Shown: positions 8,601 to 17,964, counted from the first letter of the stretch. The stretch is DNA of 64,000 nt from Microbispora triticiradicis (GCA_003260025.2 QFZU02000127.1:25677-89676), one strand, 5' to 3'. The notes: a model not told the origin generated them from the sequence alone. Made by a program: numbers and translations.

Positions 8601-9494
8601 GTGACGCGGGTGCGCAGATGGCTGCCGGGGCTGCTCCTGGTCTCGCCGTCGATCATCCTCATCGCGGTCTTCGTGTACGGCCTGCTGGGCTGGAACTTCA
8701 AGCTCGCCATGACCGACAAGCACAACGAGATCGCGGAGATCCCCGGCAGGTTCGTGGGGCTGGAGAACTTCACCGGCATCTGGGGCGAGGAGCGCTGGGG
8801 CCTGTCGGTCCGGCACTCGATCGTCTTCACGCTGGTCTTCGTCGCCGGCGCGCTCGTCCTCGGCTGGCTCCTCGCGTTCCTGATGGAGAAGGGCATCCGG
8901 GCGGAGGGCGGCTTCCGCACCGTCTACCTGTTCCCGATGGCCGTCTCCTTCATCGCCACCGGAGTGGTGTGGCGGTGGCTGATGAACAGCGCGACGGGCG
9001 AGCACGCGGTGGGCCTCAACCGGCTCTTCCACTACATCGGGCTCGACTTCCTGCAGTGGCAGTGGTTCCGCGATCCCGACTGGGGCATGGCGGCCATGGC
9101 GATCCCGGCCGTCTGGCAGATGTCCGGATACATCATGGCGCTGTTCCTCGCCGGGTTCCGCGGCGTTCCCGACGAGCTGCGGGAGGCCGCCCGGGTGGAC
9201 GGCTGCGGCGAGTGGGGGGTCTACCGGCACGTGGTGCTGCCGATGCTGCGCCCGGTGACGCTCTCCGCGCTGATCATCCTCGGCCACATCTCGCTGAAGG
9301 TCTTCGACCTCGTCGTCGCGGTGTCGGGCAAGCAGATCATCACCGACGTGCCCGCGACGTTCATGTGGACGGCGGTCTACGACTCGCACGACCCGGCCAA
9401 GGGCGCGACGATCGCGTCCTACATCGTGCTGTCCGTCGTGATCTTCGTCGTGCCCTACCTGATCTGGAACGCCCGTAAGGGGAACCGTTCATGA
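8601..9494 (+). CDS. Sugar ABC transporter permease (MalF-like)
   Basis: 297 residues, six predicted helices, with the EAA loop ELREAARVDGCGEWGVYRHVVLPML near residue 190, which contacts the ATPase. GTG start at 8601 with GAGAGG upstream. Its stop overlaps the next start (ATGA), so the two permeases are translationally coupled and should form a heterodimer. Confidence 0.92.
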   Translation: MTRVRRWLPGLLLVSPSIILIAVFVYGLLGWNFKLAMTDKHNEIAEIPGRFVGLENFTGIWGEERWGLSVRHSIVFTLVFVAGALVLGWLLAFLMEKGIRAEGGFRTVYLFPMAVSFIATGVVWRWLMNSATGEHAVGLNRLFHYIGLDFLQWQWFRDPDWGMAAMAIPAVWQMSGYIMALFLAGFRGVPDELREAARVDGCGEWGVYRHVVLPMLRPVTLSALIILGHISLKVFDLVVAVSGKQIITDVPATFMWTAVYDSHDPAKGATIASYIVLSVVIFVVPYLIWNARKGNRS

Positions 9495-10384
9495 CCGCCC
9501 ACGTCGCCGGGAAGGCCCCGCGTACGGCGCCCGCCGCCCCGGCCCGCGAGAAGGGCAGGGCGGGCACGTGGGTGCGGCTCGTCCTGTTGCTGCTGTTCGT
9601 CCTGGTCTTCCTGATCCCGGTCTACGTGCTGCTGGTCACGAGCTTCAAGCCGCTCAGCGAGGCCGACCCCGCCCAGGCGTGGAACCTCCCGAAGGTCTGG
9701 ACGACCGAGGCGTGGAGCGTCGCCTGGGAGAAGCTCGAACCGGGCATCGTCAACAGCTTCCTGCTCGCGATCCCCGGGTCGCTGATCTCCGCCGCGCTCG
9801 GGTCGCTCAACGGGTACGTGCTGTCGAAGTGGCGCTTCCCCGGCGCCGACGTGCTGTTCACGCTGTTCCTCTTCGGGATGTTCATCCCGTACCAGGGCGT
9901 CATGATCCCGCTGGTGCAGCTGATGGTGGACCTGGGCGACGCGCTCGGCGTGCAGCTCTACGGCGGCATCCCGGGCCTGGTCCTCGCCCACGTGGTGTAC
10001 GGCATCCCGATCTGCACGCTGATCTTCCGGAACTACTACGTGACGATCCCCGACGAGCTGATCGAGGCCTCCCGCGTCGACGGCGCGGGCATGCTGCGCA
10101 CGCTCTGGTCGATCGTGCTGCCGGTCTCCGGCCCGGCGTTCGCCGTGGTGATCATCTGGCAGTTCACCTCGATGTGGAACGACTTCCTCTTCGCCGTCTT
10201 CCTCACCGGGCCCACCTCGTGGCCGACCACGGTCATGCTCAACAACATCGCGGGCGCGGTGACGACGCCGTACAGCCAGCAGATGGCCGCGGCGATCCTG
10301 GCGTCCATCCCCACGATGGTCGTGTACGTCCTGCTCGGCCGGTTCTTCATGCGCGGCCTCATGGCCGGCGCGCTCAAGGGCTGA
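9491..10384 (+). CDS. Sugar ABC transporter permease (MalG-like)
   Basis: 297 residues, six predicted helices, EAA loop DELIEASRVDGAGMLRTLWSIVLPVSGP near residue 190. Overlaps the preceding permease by 4 nt. No ATPase gene follows: the next gene is on the other strand. In actinomycetes a shared ATPase (MsiK) usually serves such importers, which I infer applies here. Confidence 0.92.
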   Translation: MTAHVAGKAPRTAPAAPAREKGRAGTWVRLVLLLLFVLVFLIPVYVLLVTSFKPLSEADPAQAWNLPKVWTTEAWSVAWEKLEPGIVNSFLLAIPGSLISAALGSLNGYVLSKWRFPGADVLFTLFLFGMFIPYQGVMIPLVQLMVDLGDALGVQLYGGIPGLVLAHVVYGIPICTLIFRNYYVTIPDELIEASRVDGAGMLRTLWSIVLPVSGPAFAVVIIWQFTSMWNDFLFAVFLTGPTSWPTTVMLNNIAGAVTTPYSQQMAAAILASIPTMVVYVLLGRFFMRGLMAGALKG

Positions 10385-10401
10385 CGCTCGGCGGCCGGTC
10401 G

Positions 10402-11406
10402 TCACAGAGCGGGGGCACCGGCCACCAGGGCGTCCCCGAGAGGGGTGCGCCGGTAGAGCACCTGCCGCCCGACGCGGGTGCCGGCCACCAGCCCGGCGGC
10501 GCGCAGCGCGCCCACGTGGCCGCCGGCCGTGCCGAGCGCCAGCCCGAGGCGGGCGGCGAGTTGCGTCGTGGTCGCCGGAGTCTCCAGCTCGGCCAGGATC
10601 CGGGCCCGGGACCGGCCGACCAGCCCGGCGAGCGCCGCATCGCCGCCCGCCCGCGGGCGCCCCGCCGCCACCCCGCGCGCCGGATACACCAGCGCGTATG
10701 GCCAGGCGTCGTCGAGATAGGCGATCACGTTCCGTACGAAGACGCTGGGCAGGAACAGCAGGCCCCGGCCGTCCAGCCGGTGCCGCTCGTCCCCCTTGCC
10801 GGGGGCCCCGACCTCGATCCGGCCGGGTTCCGGCCGCCAGCGGACCCGCGGGCCGAGGTCGCCGAGCGCGGCCGCCCACCCGTACGTCGCCAGCCGCCCG
10901 GCCCGCTGGATCACGTCACGCTCCAGGACGGCGTGGAAACGCGGCCACTCCGGCGCCACCAGGTCGGTCCAGGTGCGCTCCAGCCCGTCGGCCAGCGACG
11001 CGACGACGTGCTCGTCGTCCAGCACCGTCATGATCTCGTCAGGCGGGGGCGGCCGTCCGTCCAGCGACAGCGCGATCTCGGTGCGCGCCCGGTCCAATGG
11101 TGTGGCCCGCATCGCCGCGATCTCCTCGGCGAAGGAGACGTTCACGCCCGCCGGCGGCGGTGCGATGAAGTCGGCGTTGTAGGCCCCCTGCCGGAACAGC
11201 GCCACCAGCGCCCGCGCTCCCGCGCTCGCGGTGAGCAGCCGGGCGAACCGGGGACGCGCCACGGCGGCCCAGGCCGCGTGCGCGCCCGCCTGCTGCCGCC
11301 CGGACAGCATCCACATCGCGTGCATGGTCTCGTTCAGCGGGGAGATGGCGAACCGGCTGGCGGCGACGTCCTGGGGACCGACCTCGATCAGGTACACGAC
11401 GTCCAT
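10402..11406 (-). CDS. ArsR-like winged-helix regulator with a long N-terminal domain
   Basis: 334 residues. The C-terminus (about 255-330) is an ArsR-type winged helix (RILAELETPATTTQLAARLGLALGTAGGHVGALRAAGLV). The first 200 residues match the architecture of the uncharacterised domain often fused to ArsR regulators in actinomycetes; I see no metal-binding Cys motif. ATG 11406 was chosen because the frame upstream has no protein-like composition and a palindrome (11408-11425) sits directly before it. Divergent from an MFS exporter, the usual partner and likely target of this regulator type. Confidence 0.82.
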   Translation of the reverse strand: MDVVYLIEVGPQDVAASRFAISPLNETMHAMWMLSGRQQAGAHAAWAAVARPRFARLLTASAGARALVALFRQGAYNADFIAPPPAGVNVSFAEEIAAMRATPLDRARTEIALSLDGRPPPPDEIMTVLDDEHVVASLADGLERTWTDLVAPEWPRFHAVLERDVIQRAGRLATYGWAAALGDLGPRVRWRPEPGRIEVGAPGKGDERHRLDGRGLLFLPSVFVRNVIAYLDDAWPYALVYPARGVAAGRPRAGGDAALAGLVGRSRARILAELETPATTTQLAARLGLALGTAGGHVGALRAAGLVAGTRVGRQVLYRRTPLGDALVAGAPAL

Positions 11407-11407
11407 T

Positions 11408-11425
11408 CTTCGGCCATTTCCGAAG
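11408..11425. promoter_or_regulatory. Inverted repeat between ArsR-like and MFS genes
   Basis: CTTCGG and CCGAAG separated by 6 nt, directly abutting the regulator start and about 50 nt before the divergent MFS gene. A plausible autoregulatory operator; no direct evidence. Confidence 0.45.
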
Positions 11426-11476
11426 GATTGGCGCGGCCGGAGGCCGGGTGCCGAGCATGGTCGCCGGGAGGTGGCC

Positions 11477-12754
11477 ATGACACCGGGCCAGGACAGATCC
11501 ACATTCCGGGCGTGCTTCGCCGTCGCGGAGTTCCGGGTGCTGTTCGGGAGCCAGCTTCTGCTGGTCCTGGGCGACACCGTGAAGATGCTCGCGTTCTCCG
11601 TTCTGGTCTACGCGCGGACGGGGTCGCCCGGTCTGGCGGCGCTCGCGTACATGATCGGGTTTCTGCCGCAGGTCGCGGGTGGCGTTTTCCTGCTGTCGCT
11701 CGCCGACCGGTGGCGCCCGCGTGCGCTCATGGTCGCGGGCGATCTCCTGCGCGTGGCCACGTGCCTGGTCCTCGGCCTCGGCGACCTGCCGATCGGGGTC
11801 ATGCTCGCGCTGGTGTTCGCGGCGGGCGTGCCCACGCCGCTGTTCTCGGCCGCCCGCGCCGCCGTGCTGCCCGACGTGCTGGACGGCGACGCGTACGTGC
11901 TCGGCCGGGCGGTGTTCGGCACCACCGCGGCGGGCGCGCAGATCGCGGGCCTGGCGGCCGGCGGCGGCCTGCTCGCCGTGTCGGGTCCCGCCCGGGCCCT
12001 GCTGATCACCGCGGCGTTGTCACTGGTCAGCGCGGTGGTCGTACGGCTGGGGCTGCGCGACCGCCCGGCGCGGGCCACGAGGGGCGAGCGGGAGGCCGGG
12101 GCCGTACGGACGACGTTGCGGGTCAACCGGGCGCTGCTGACCGACCGGGCCGTCCGGGGGCTGCTGCTGGCCGGGTGGCTGCCGGCCATGCTGTCCGTCG
12201 GGGCGGAGGCCGTCTACCTGCCGTACCTGACGGACGAGGGATCGGCGCCGGGCGTGGGGATCGTCCTCGCCGCCGCGGCGGCGGGGATGGGCGCGGGGGA
12301 GTTCGTGGTCGGCAGGTTCGCCGCGCCCGCCGTGCGGGAGCGGCTGGCCTTCCCGCTGGCGTTCGTGCTCGGCGTGCCGCTGCTCGGGTTCGCCGTCCGG
12401 CCGGGCGTCGCGGGAGCGGCGGCGCTGGCGGCGCTCTCGGGGGCCGGGCTGGCCTACAACCTGGGGTTGCAGCGGCGGTTCCTCGACGCGGTGCCGCCGC
12501 ACGCCCGGGGCCAGGCGTTCGGCCTGCAGACCTCCGGCGTGATGACGGCCCAGGCGCTGGGCGCCGCGGCGGCCGGGGCGCTCGCCGAGGTGGTGCCCGC
12601 CCATCTCGCCATCGCGCTGACGGGCTGCGCTTCCGTCGCCGCCGTGGTCGTGCTGCGCCGGCACCTGCGTGGCGGCGCGCGTCCCGGTGTCAGCCGCGGT
12701 CCCGGCGGGGCGGGGGAGGGCGCTCGCCCGAGCCGCGCGGGATCAGCCGGGTAG
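11477..12754 (+). CDS. MFS transporter
   Basis: 425 residues, about 12 helices; ADRWRPRALMVAGDLLR matches the loop 2-3 region of MFS drug exporters. ATG 11477 has a good ribosome site (GGGAGGTGG). Probably exports a compound sensed by the divergent ArsR-like regulator (inference from pairing). The last 65 nt overlap the 3' end of the convergent LacI gene, and the C-terminal tail (GGARPGVSRGPGGAGEGARPSRAGSAG region) is low-complexity, so the true stop may be the result of drift into the neighbour. Confidence 0.87.
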   Translation: MTPGQDRSTFRACFAVAEFRVLFGSQLLLVLGDTVKMLAFSVLVYARTGSPGLAALAYMIGFLPQVAGGVFLLSLADRWRPRALMVAGDLLRVATCLVLGLGDLPIGVMLALVFAAGVPTPLFSAARAAVLPDVLDGDAYVLGRAVFGTTAAGAQIAGLAAGGGLLAVSGPARALLITAALSLVSAVVVRLGLRDRPARATRGEREAGAVRTTLRVNRALLTDRAVRGLLLAGWLPAMLSVGAEAVYLPYLTDEGSAPGVGIVLAAAAAGMGAGEFVVGRFAAPAVRERLAFPLAFVLGVPLLGFAVRPGVAGAAALAALSGAGLAYNLGLQRRFLDAVPPHARGQAFGLQTSGVMTAQALGAAAAGALAEVVPAHLAIALTGCASVAAVVVLRRHLRGGARPGVSRGPGGAGEGARPSRAGSAG

Positions 12755-13796
12755 GCAGTTCGAACCGGGTGACCGCGCCGCCGTCCCCGGCCAGGCGCAG
12801 GAACAGCAGGTCGGCCGCCGTACGGCCGAGCCGCGCGGGGTCCTGCGCCACCACGGTCACGCCCAGCAGGTCGGCCAGTTCGAAGTCGTCGAACCCGACC
12901 AGGGCGAGGCCGCCGAGGCCGGGTGGCGCGCGGTCCGGGAAGGCGCCGGTCGTCGCCGGGCCGGGCGCGGAGCCGGTGATCGAGGCCAGCGCCCGCAGCG
13001 TCTCGACGGTGGTCCGGCCGTTGCCGGTCAGCAACGCGGTCGGCGGGTCGGACGCCCCCAGCAGCCGGGTGAGGTCGGCCCGCAACCGCGCAGGTTCCGC
13101 CGGTCCCATGGCCACCAGGCCCTCGTCGTACGGCAGGCCCGCGGCGGCCAGCGCCTCCCGGTAGCCGCGCAGCCGCTCGGCGGCCGTGAAGATCCTGGGA
13201 AGGTCGCCGAGGAAGGCGACGCGGCGATGACCGTGCGCGATCAGATGCGCCGTGCCCGCCCGGGCCCCACCCACGTTGTCGGACAGGACGACGTCCGCCT
13301 CGCAGCCCGCGCCGGGCGGCCGGTCGGCGAACACCGCCCTGGTCCCCGCCTCGAACTCGGGCGCCAGATAGGTGTGGTCCGTCCCGGCGGGCACGATGAT
13401 CAGCCCGTCCACCCGGCGGGCGCAGAAGGCGAGCACGAGGTCGCGCTCCCGGGCCGCGTCCTCCTGGGACGACCCGGTGAACAGCAGGCATCCGTGGTGC
13501 AGCGCGGTCTCCTCGACCGCCCGGCTGAGACTGGAGTAGAAGACGTCGGCGGCGTCCTCGATGACCAGGCCGATGCTCGCCGTACGGCCGCGGCGCAGCG
13601 TCCGCGCGCTGTCGTTGCGGCGGTAGCCGAGCCGGTCGATCGCGGCGTGCACCCGCAGCGCCGTCGCCGCGTTCACGCCGGGCTCGTTGTTGACGACGCG
13701 GGAGACGGTCTTCAACGCCACGCCGGCCGCGGCGGCCACGTCGTTCATGGTCGGACGGCCGCGTCTGGTCTCTCCCACGCAGGGATCATCTCCCAT
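12690..13796 (-). CDS. LacI-family transcriptional repressor
   Basis: 368 residues: N-terminal helix-turn-helix MNDVAAAAGVALKTVSRVVNNEPGV (from about residue 17), hinge, and a periplasmic-binding-protein-like sensor domain. Start ATG 13796 chosen over the upstream one because the core operator 13810-13821 lies only 14 nt before it, within the expected promoter. The same palindrome stands before the sugar ABC operon at 7123, so this protein very likely controls that operon and itself, released by an imported sugar. Confidence 0.93.
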   Translation of the reverse strand: MGDDPCVGETRRGRPTMNDVAAAAGVALKTVSRVVNNEPGVNAATALRVHAAIDRLGYRRNDSARTLRRGRTASIGLVIEDAADVFYSSLSRAVEETALHHGCLLFTGSSQEDAARERDLVLAFCARRVDGLIIVPAGTDHTYLAPEFEAGTRAVFADRPPGAGCEADVVLSDNVGGARAGTAHLIAHGHRRVAFLGDLPRIFTAAERLRGYREALAAAGLPYDEGLVAMGPAEPARLRADLTRLLGASDPPTALLTGNGRTTVETLRALASITGSAPGPATTGAFPDRAPPGLGGLALVGFDDFELADLLGVTVVAQDPARLGRTAADLLFLRLAGDGGAVTRFELPTRLIPRGSGERPPPPRRDRG

Positions 13797-13809
13797 TCCA
13801 CGACGCCTG

Positions 13810-13821
13810 GACAACGTTGTC
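13810..13821. promoter_or_regulatory. LacI-family operator before its own gene
   Basis: GACAACGTTGTC, identical to the central 12 bp of the palindrome at 7123-7140. Supports autoregulation and a shared regulon. Confidence 0.75.
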
Positions 13822-13946
13822 AGCACGCCGTCACGTCACGACTCCACCGGCGTGTCCGGTCGCCGCGCGATCGGGCGGGGCGCAGGTCCGGCGATCGGCG
13901 GTCGCCGAGGTCGGCTTTGAACAGCGGCGGTAGGGTTTCCCGGGTG

Positions 13947-15251
13947 ATGAGGGGGATTGTGGGCTATCGGGGTGATGTGTTGCTGATAGTCGGATTTGTC
14001 CTTGCGGCGCTGAATCTCCGGCCCGCGCTTGCGGGTGTGTCGCCGATCCTTCCCACGATCATGCGCGACCTCGGCCTCGGCCCCGCGGGCGGCGGCGCCA
14101 TCACCACGGTCATGGTGGGGTGCCTCGGCCTGCTCGCCCCGGCCGCGCCCGTGCTGGCCACCCGGATCGGGCTCGACCGCACCCTGCTGGCCGGCCTGCT
14201 CGTCCTCGCGGCCGGCGTGGCCCTGCGCAGCGCGGACGGGGTGAGCGCCCTGTACGGCGGGGCCGCGCTGGCCGGCGCGGCGATCGCCGTCATGAACGTG
14301 GTCATGCCGGGGCTGGTCAAGCAGCACTTCCCCGGCCGGATCGGCCTCTTCACCGGCCTGTACGTCTCGGTCATGGTGGGCGGGGCCGCCCTGGCCTCGG
14401 CGGTCATGGTCCCGGTGACCGACGGTTTCGGCTGGCGGACGGCGGCCGGTTCGGCGGCGCCGCTTGCGCTGCTGGCGGCGGCTCTGTGGGCGGTGGTCGC
14501 GGTCCGGCCGGGCGCCGTACGCCGGGCGCCGCGCGTGGGGGCGGATCCGGCCCCGGTCGCACGGGCGGAATCGGCGGAGGTCCTGGCCGCGGAGAACCGG
14601 AGGGCCGGCGCCCGGGCGACGGCTCCGGGGGCGCGGCGGGTCCCGGCGGCGGGGGACGGGCGGGCCGGTGGGCGGCCCTACCTCGCCCTGCTCCGCGCAC
14701 GCGCCACCTGGCTGGTCGCCGCCTTCATGGGCCTGCAGTCGCTGACCTTCTACGTCATGCTGGCCTGGCTGCCCACCATCTTCCAGGCGGCCGGTCTGCC
14801 GGCCGGGCAGGCGGGATACCTGCTGGGCCTGACGAACCTCGTGCAGATCCCCGCGGCGCTGATCGTCCCCCTGCACGCGGGACGTGCGCGTTCCCAGGTG
14901 CCGCACGTCGTCGCCGCCATGCTGCTGGTCATCGCCGGATACGCCGGACTGCTGCTCGCGCCCACGACGGCGCCCTGGCTGTGGATGGTCGTCCTGGGCC
15001 TCGGGCAGGGAGCCGCGATCGCGCTCGCTCTGCTCGTGATCACCGTGCGGGCGCCGGATCCGGCCTCGGTGACGGCGTTGTCGGCGGTCGCCCAGACGGG
15101 CGGCTACCTGCTCGCCGCGCTCGGGCCGCTCGCGATCGGCGTGCTCCACGAGGTCTCGGGCGGCTGGACCGTGCCCCTGCTCGCCGCGCTGGGCGCCTGC
15201 GTCGTCCAGCTGGCCGTCGGCGTGCTCGCCGCCCGCCCCGCACCCGTCTGA
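13947..15251 (+). CDS. CynX/NimT-like MFS transporter
   Basis: 434 residues, 12 helices. The start region with LNLRPALAGVSPILPTIMRDLGL is the hallmark of the CynX/NimT branch (cyanate, 2-nitroimidazole transporters). A long, charged cytoplasmic loop (about 180-235) separates the two six-helix halves. ATG 13947 (GTG 13944 possible) follows the divergent LacI gene by 150 nt. Substrate not inferable. Confidence 0.88.
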   Translation: MRGIVGYRGDVLLIVGFVLAALNLRPALAGVSPILPTIMRDLGLGPAGGGAITTVMVGCLGLLAPAAPVLATRIGLDRTLLAGLLVLAAGVALRSADGVSALYGGAALAGAAIAVMNVVMPGLVKQHFPGRIGLFTGLYVSVMVGGAALASAVMVPVTDGFGWRTAAGSAAPLALLAAALWAVVAVRPGAVRRAPRVGADPAPVARAESAEVLAAENRRAGARATAPGARRVPAAGDGRAGGRPYLALLRARATWLVAAFMGLQSLTFYVMLAWLPTIFQAAGLPAGQAGYLLGLTNLVQIPAALIVPLHAGRARSQVPHVVAAMLLVIAGYAGLLLAPTTAPWLWMVVLGLGQGAAIALALLVITVRAPDPASVTALSAVAQTGGYLLAALGPLAIGVLHEVSGGWTVPLLAALGACVVQLAVGVLAARPAPV

Positions 15252-15286
15252 GGATCGACCCGTCGCCGGAAGCGGCCGCGGCGAGG

Positions 15287-15658
15287 TCAGTCGTCGCCGA
15301 GGATCATGTTGAGGACCCAGCTGATCACGCCCACGACGATGGCGCCCCAGAAGGCGGCGACGAATCCGCTGACGTGGAAGGGAAGGTCGAGCTGCCCGGC
15401 GAGCCAGCTCGTCAGCAGCAGGAGCGCGGCGTTCACCACGAGGGCGAACAGGCCCAGCGTGAGCACGTAGAACGCGCATCCGATGGTCTTGATGACCGGC
15501 TTGATGACGGCGTTCACCAGACCGAAGATCAGCGCGACCGCGAGGAGGGTGCCGATCTGTTTGGCGGTGGAGCCGGCGCTCACGGTGATGCCGTCCACCA
15601 GCTTGGTGGACGCCCACAGGGCCGCGGCCACCACAACGATCTTGAGTATGACCTTCAC
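15287..15658 (-). CDS. Phage-holin-family (DUF/PF04020-like) small membrane protein
   Basis: 123 residues with four hydrophobic segments and the family pattern FGLVNAVIKPVIKTIG...TLGLFALVVNAALLLLTSWLA. Despite the name, proteins of this family are widespread chromosomal membrane proteins of unknown role. Start GTG 15658 chosen because GGAAGG is 9 nt upstream; the long frame upstream is not protein-like. Convergent to the CynX-like gene. Confidence 0.82.
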   Translation of the reverse strand: MKVILKIVVVAAALWASTKLVDGITVSAGSTAKQIGTLLAVALIFGLVNAVIKPVIKTIGCAFYVLTLGLFALVVNAALLLLTSWLAGQLDLPFHVSGFVAAFWGAIVVGVISWVLNMILGDD

Positions 15659-15855
15659 GTCCACGATCCTTCCACGGTGCGGCAAAGAGTGCGCGGTTTC
15701 CGTGTCCGGGGAACGGCCGGAGCCGTACGCCCGGTTCCCCCCGGCTTGACCGGGCGCGGCGGTGCGGCGGGTGTAGGGCCCCGGCACGCCTTTCTCCCGG
15801 CGCCGGGTATAAGCGGCAAACATCGGGGAAACCCTCCATGCGGAGGTGAGATCGA

Positions 15856-16131
15856 ATGGACGTGGAAGAGCTGGAGTCGCTACCCGCGAAGGAGCTGCAC
15901 GACCGGGCCGTGCGCTACGCCGTGCGACACGGTGACCTGGGTTTCCTGTGGGATCTGCTGAAGGTCATCCCGGCGGCCGAGGCGGCCAGCGGGAACACCG
16001 ACGAGACCGCGAACGACCTCAGCAGGGTGTCGGCGCTGCTCAGCGATGCCATGGCGGCGGGCGAAGGCGAGCTCGGCGACGCGCTCCGGCCGGTCTACGT
16101 CGACTACCTGTCCAGACACCCCGACGCCTGA
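15856..16131 (+). CDS. Small conserved-looking hypothetical protein
   Basis: 91 residues, acidic, largely helical, no recognised domain. An excellent ribosome site (GGAGGTG, 7 nt before ATG) supports it as real. Upstream, GGGTATAAG (15801-15809) resembles a sigma-B-type -10. Divergent from the holin-family gene and ahead of the two-component system. Confidence 0.7.
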   Translation: MDVEELESLPAKELHDRAVRYAVRHGDLGFLWDLLKVIPAAEAASGNTDETANDLSRVSALLSDAMAAGEGELGDALRPVYVDYLSRHPDA

Positions 16132-16185
16132 GCGCACTCCGCCCCTGCTCAGCAACCTCTCATCTCCCCACGTCACAATGACGGC

Positions 16186-16899
16186 GTGGTCAAGACACAG
16201 GTGCTGGTGGTCGACGACGAGCCCGAGGTCCGCGATGCGATCGCACGCGCCCTGCGGGTCGAGGGGTACGGCGTGGCGACCGCGGGCGACGGCCTCGACG
16301 CCCTGGACGTCATCGGCGGCTCGGCGCCCGACCTGATGGTGCTCGACGTCCTGATGCCGGGGATGGACGGCATCGAGGTCTGCCGGGCGCTGCGCGGCGA
16401 CGGCAACCGGCTGCCGGTCCTCATGCTGACCGCGCTGGACGGGATCGGCGACAAGGTCGCCGGGCTGGACGCGGGCGCCGACGACTACCTCGTCAAGCCG
16501 TTCGCGCTGGAGGAGCTGTTCGCCCGGGTGCGGGCGCTGCTGCGCCGCGCCGCGCCGTCGCCCGAGGCGGGCTTCGCCGACCTCCACCTGCTGCCGGACA
16601 GCAGGCAGGCCCGGCGCGGCCGCCGGCTCATCGACCTGACCAGGACCGAGTACGCCCTGCTGGACCTGCTGATCCGCAACGGCGGTCAGGTGCTGACCCG
16701 GCAGGTCATCCACGAGCGCATCTGGGGCTACGGCTTCCGGCCCGGCTCCAACCCCCTGGAGGTCTACATCCGCTACCTCCGCAGGAAGACCGAGGCGGGG
16801 GGCGAGCCCCGGCTGATCCACACCGTGCACGGCCTGGGGTACGCGCTGAGAGAGCCGGTCGGTGAGCCGGTTGGTGAGCCGGCGGGGGAGGAGCGGTGA
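16186..16899 (+). CDS. Two-component response regulator, OmpR/PhoB family
   Basis: 237 residues. Receiver domain (1-120): VVDDEPEVRDAI, phospho-acceptor Asp in MVLDVLMPGMDG, Lys in YLVKPFALEEL. The winged-helix DNA-binding domain follows (about 135-225). CACAAT (16174-16179) ends 6 nt before the GTG start, so the mRNA is probably leaderless. Pair with the kinase resembles MprAB, the envelope-stress system of mycobacteria. The last residues repeat EPVGEPVGEPAG, encoded by a short tandem repeat. Confidence 0.93.
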   Translation: MVKTQVLVVDDEPEVRDAIARALRVEGYGVATAGDGLDALDVIGGSAPDLMVLDVLMPGMDGIEVCRALRGDGNRLPVLMLTALDGIGDKVAGLDAGADDYLVKPFALEELFARVRALLRRAAPSPEAGFADLHLLPDSRQARRGRRLIDLTRTEYALLDLLIRNGGQVLTRQVIHERIWGYGFRPGSNPLEVYIRYLRRKTEAGGEPRLIHTVHGLGYALREPVGEPVGEPAGEER

Positions 16900-17960
16900 A
16901 GCTCCGCTGGCGGCTCGCGATGGCCTCGGCGCTGGCCGCCGCGGTCAGCGTGATCGTCGTCATCGTGGCCGCCTACTTCATCACCTGCCGCCGGGTCGAG
17001 TGGGCGAGGGACCACTACGGGACGTACGAGGGGTACGGCGACCCGCCTCCCCGGGGTGTGCTGGCCGCGCTCGCGGACGTCGACGACCTGGGCTGGCCCT
17101 TCGTCGCCGTGGCCGTCGGCGGGCTGGTGCTGTCGGGGGCGCTCGGCTGGCTGGCCGCCCGGGCGGCGCTGCGGCCGGTGAACGCGCTCAAGGACGCCGC
17201 GGGACGGGTCACCACGACCCGGGATCTCACCACCCGCATCCAGGTGTCCGGGGACGACGAGCTGAGCAGCCTCGCCCGGAGCTTCAACGCCATGCTCGAC
17301 GCCCTCGAACGGTCCGCGAAGTCGCAGAAACGCCTGGTCGCCGATGCCTCCCACGAGCTGCGCACGCCGCTCACCGCCGTACGGACCAACGTGGAGCTGC
17401 TGATCAGGGGCAACCTGCCCCCGGAGGACCGCGACGAGGCGAGCAGGGCCGTGATGAGCGGGCTGGAGGAGCTCACCGCGCTGGTCGCGGACGTGGTCGA
17501 ACTGGCCCGCGACGAGGAGCCCGCCGTACTAGTGGAACGCGTGCGCTTCGACGAGCTGGTCTCCCGGGAGGTCGCCCGCGCGGCCAGGCACTGGCCCGCG
17601 ACCGAGTACGCGGTGTCGGTCGAGCCCGCGGTCGTCCGCGGCGTGCCCGACCGGCTCGCCAGGGCCGTCGCCAACCTGCTCGACAACGCGGCGAAGTACA
17701 GCCCCAGGGGCGGGCGGGTCGAGGTGTCCCTGCAGGACGGCGTGCTGACCGTCCGCGACCACGGGCCGGGCATCTCGACCGACGACCTGCCGCATGTCTT
17801 CGACCGCTTCTACCGGGCGCCCTCGGCGCGGGCGCTGCCCGGGTCGGGGCTGGGGCTGGCGATCGTGGGCCAGGTGGTGGACAGCCACGGCGGCAGCGTT
17901 TCCGCCGGTCCCGCTCCCGGCGGAGGCACGCTCGTCCGGCTGGCGCTGCCAGTAGGGTAG
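16896..17960 (+). CDS. Two-component sensor histidine kinase (MprB-like)
   Basis: 354 residues, overlapping the regulator by GTGA. First helix 10-30, a short extracytoplasmic loop (about 31-70), second helix, HAMP (about 95-145), dimerisation/phosphoacceptor box VADASHELRTPLTAVRTN and ATPase motifs NLLDNAAKYSP, DHGPGIS, GSGLGLAIV. The small sensor loop suggests sensing at or in the membrane. Works with the preceding regulator. Confidence 0.93.
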   Translation: MKLRWRLAMASALAAAVSVIVVIVAAYFITCRRVEWARDHYGTYEGYGDPPPRGVLAALADVDDLGWPFVAVAVGGLVLSGALGWLAARAALRPVNALKDAAGRVTTTRDLTTRIQVSGDDELSSLARSFNAMLDALERSAKSQKRLVADASHELRTPLTAVRTNVELLIRGNLPPEDRDEASRAVMSGLEELTALVADVVELARDEEPAVLVERVRFDELVSREVARAARHWPATEYAVSVEPAVVRGVPDRLARAVANLLDNAAKYSPRGGRVEVSLQDGVLTVRDHGPGISTDDLPHVFDRFYRAPSARALPGSGLGLAIVGQVVDSHGGSVSAGPAPGGGTLVRLALPVG

Positions 17961-17964
17961 ACAC

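Noticed and set aside
9568..13164. 1198-codon plus-strand ORF
   Set aside because: Crosses four well-supported genes on both strands and has no domain.
15287..15658. Prophage holin
   Set aside because: The family name is misleading; there are no phage genes nearby and the protein type is chromosomal.
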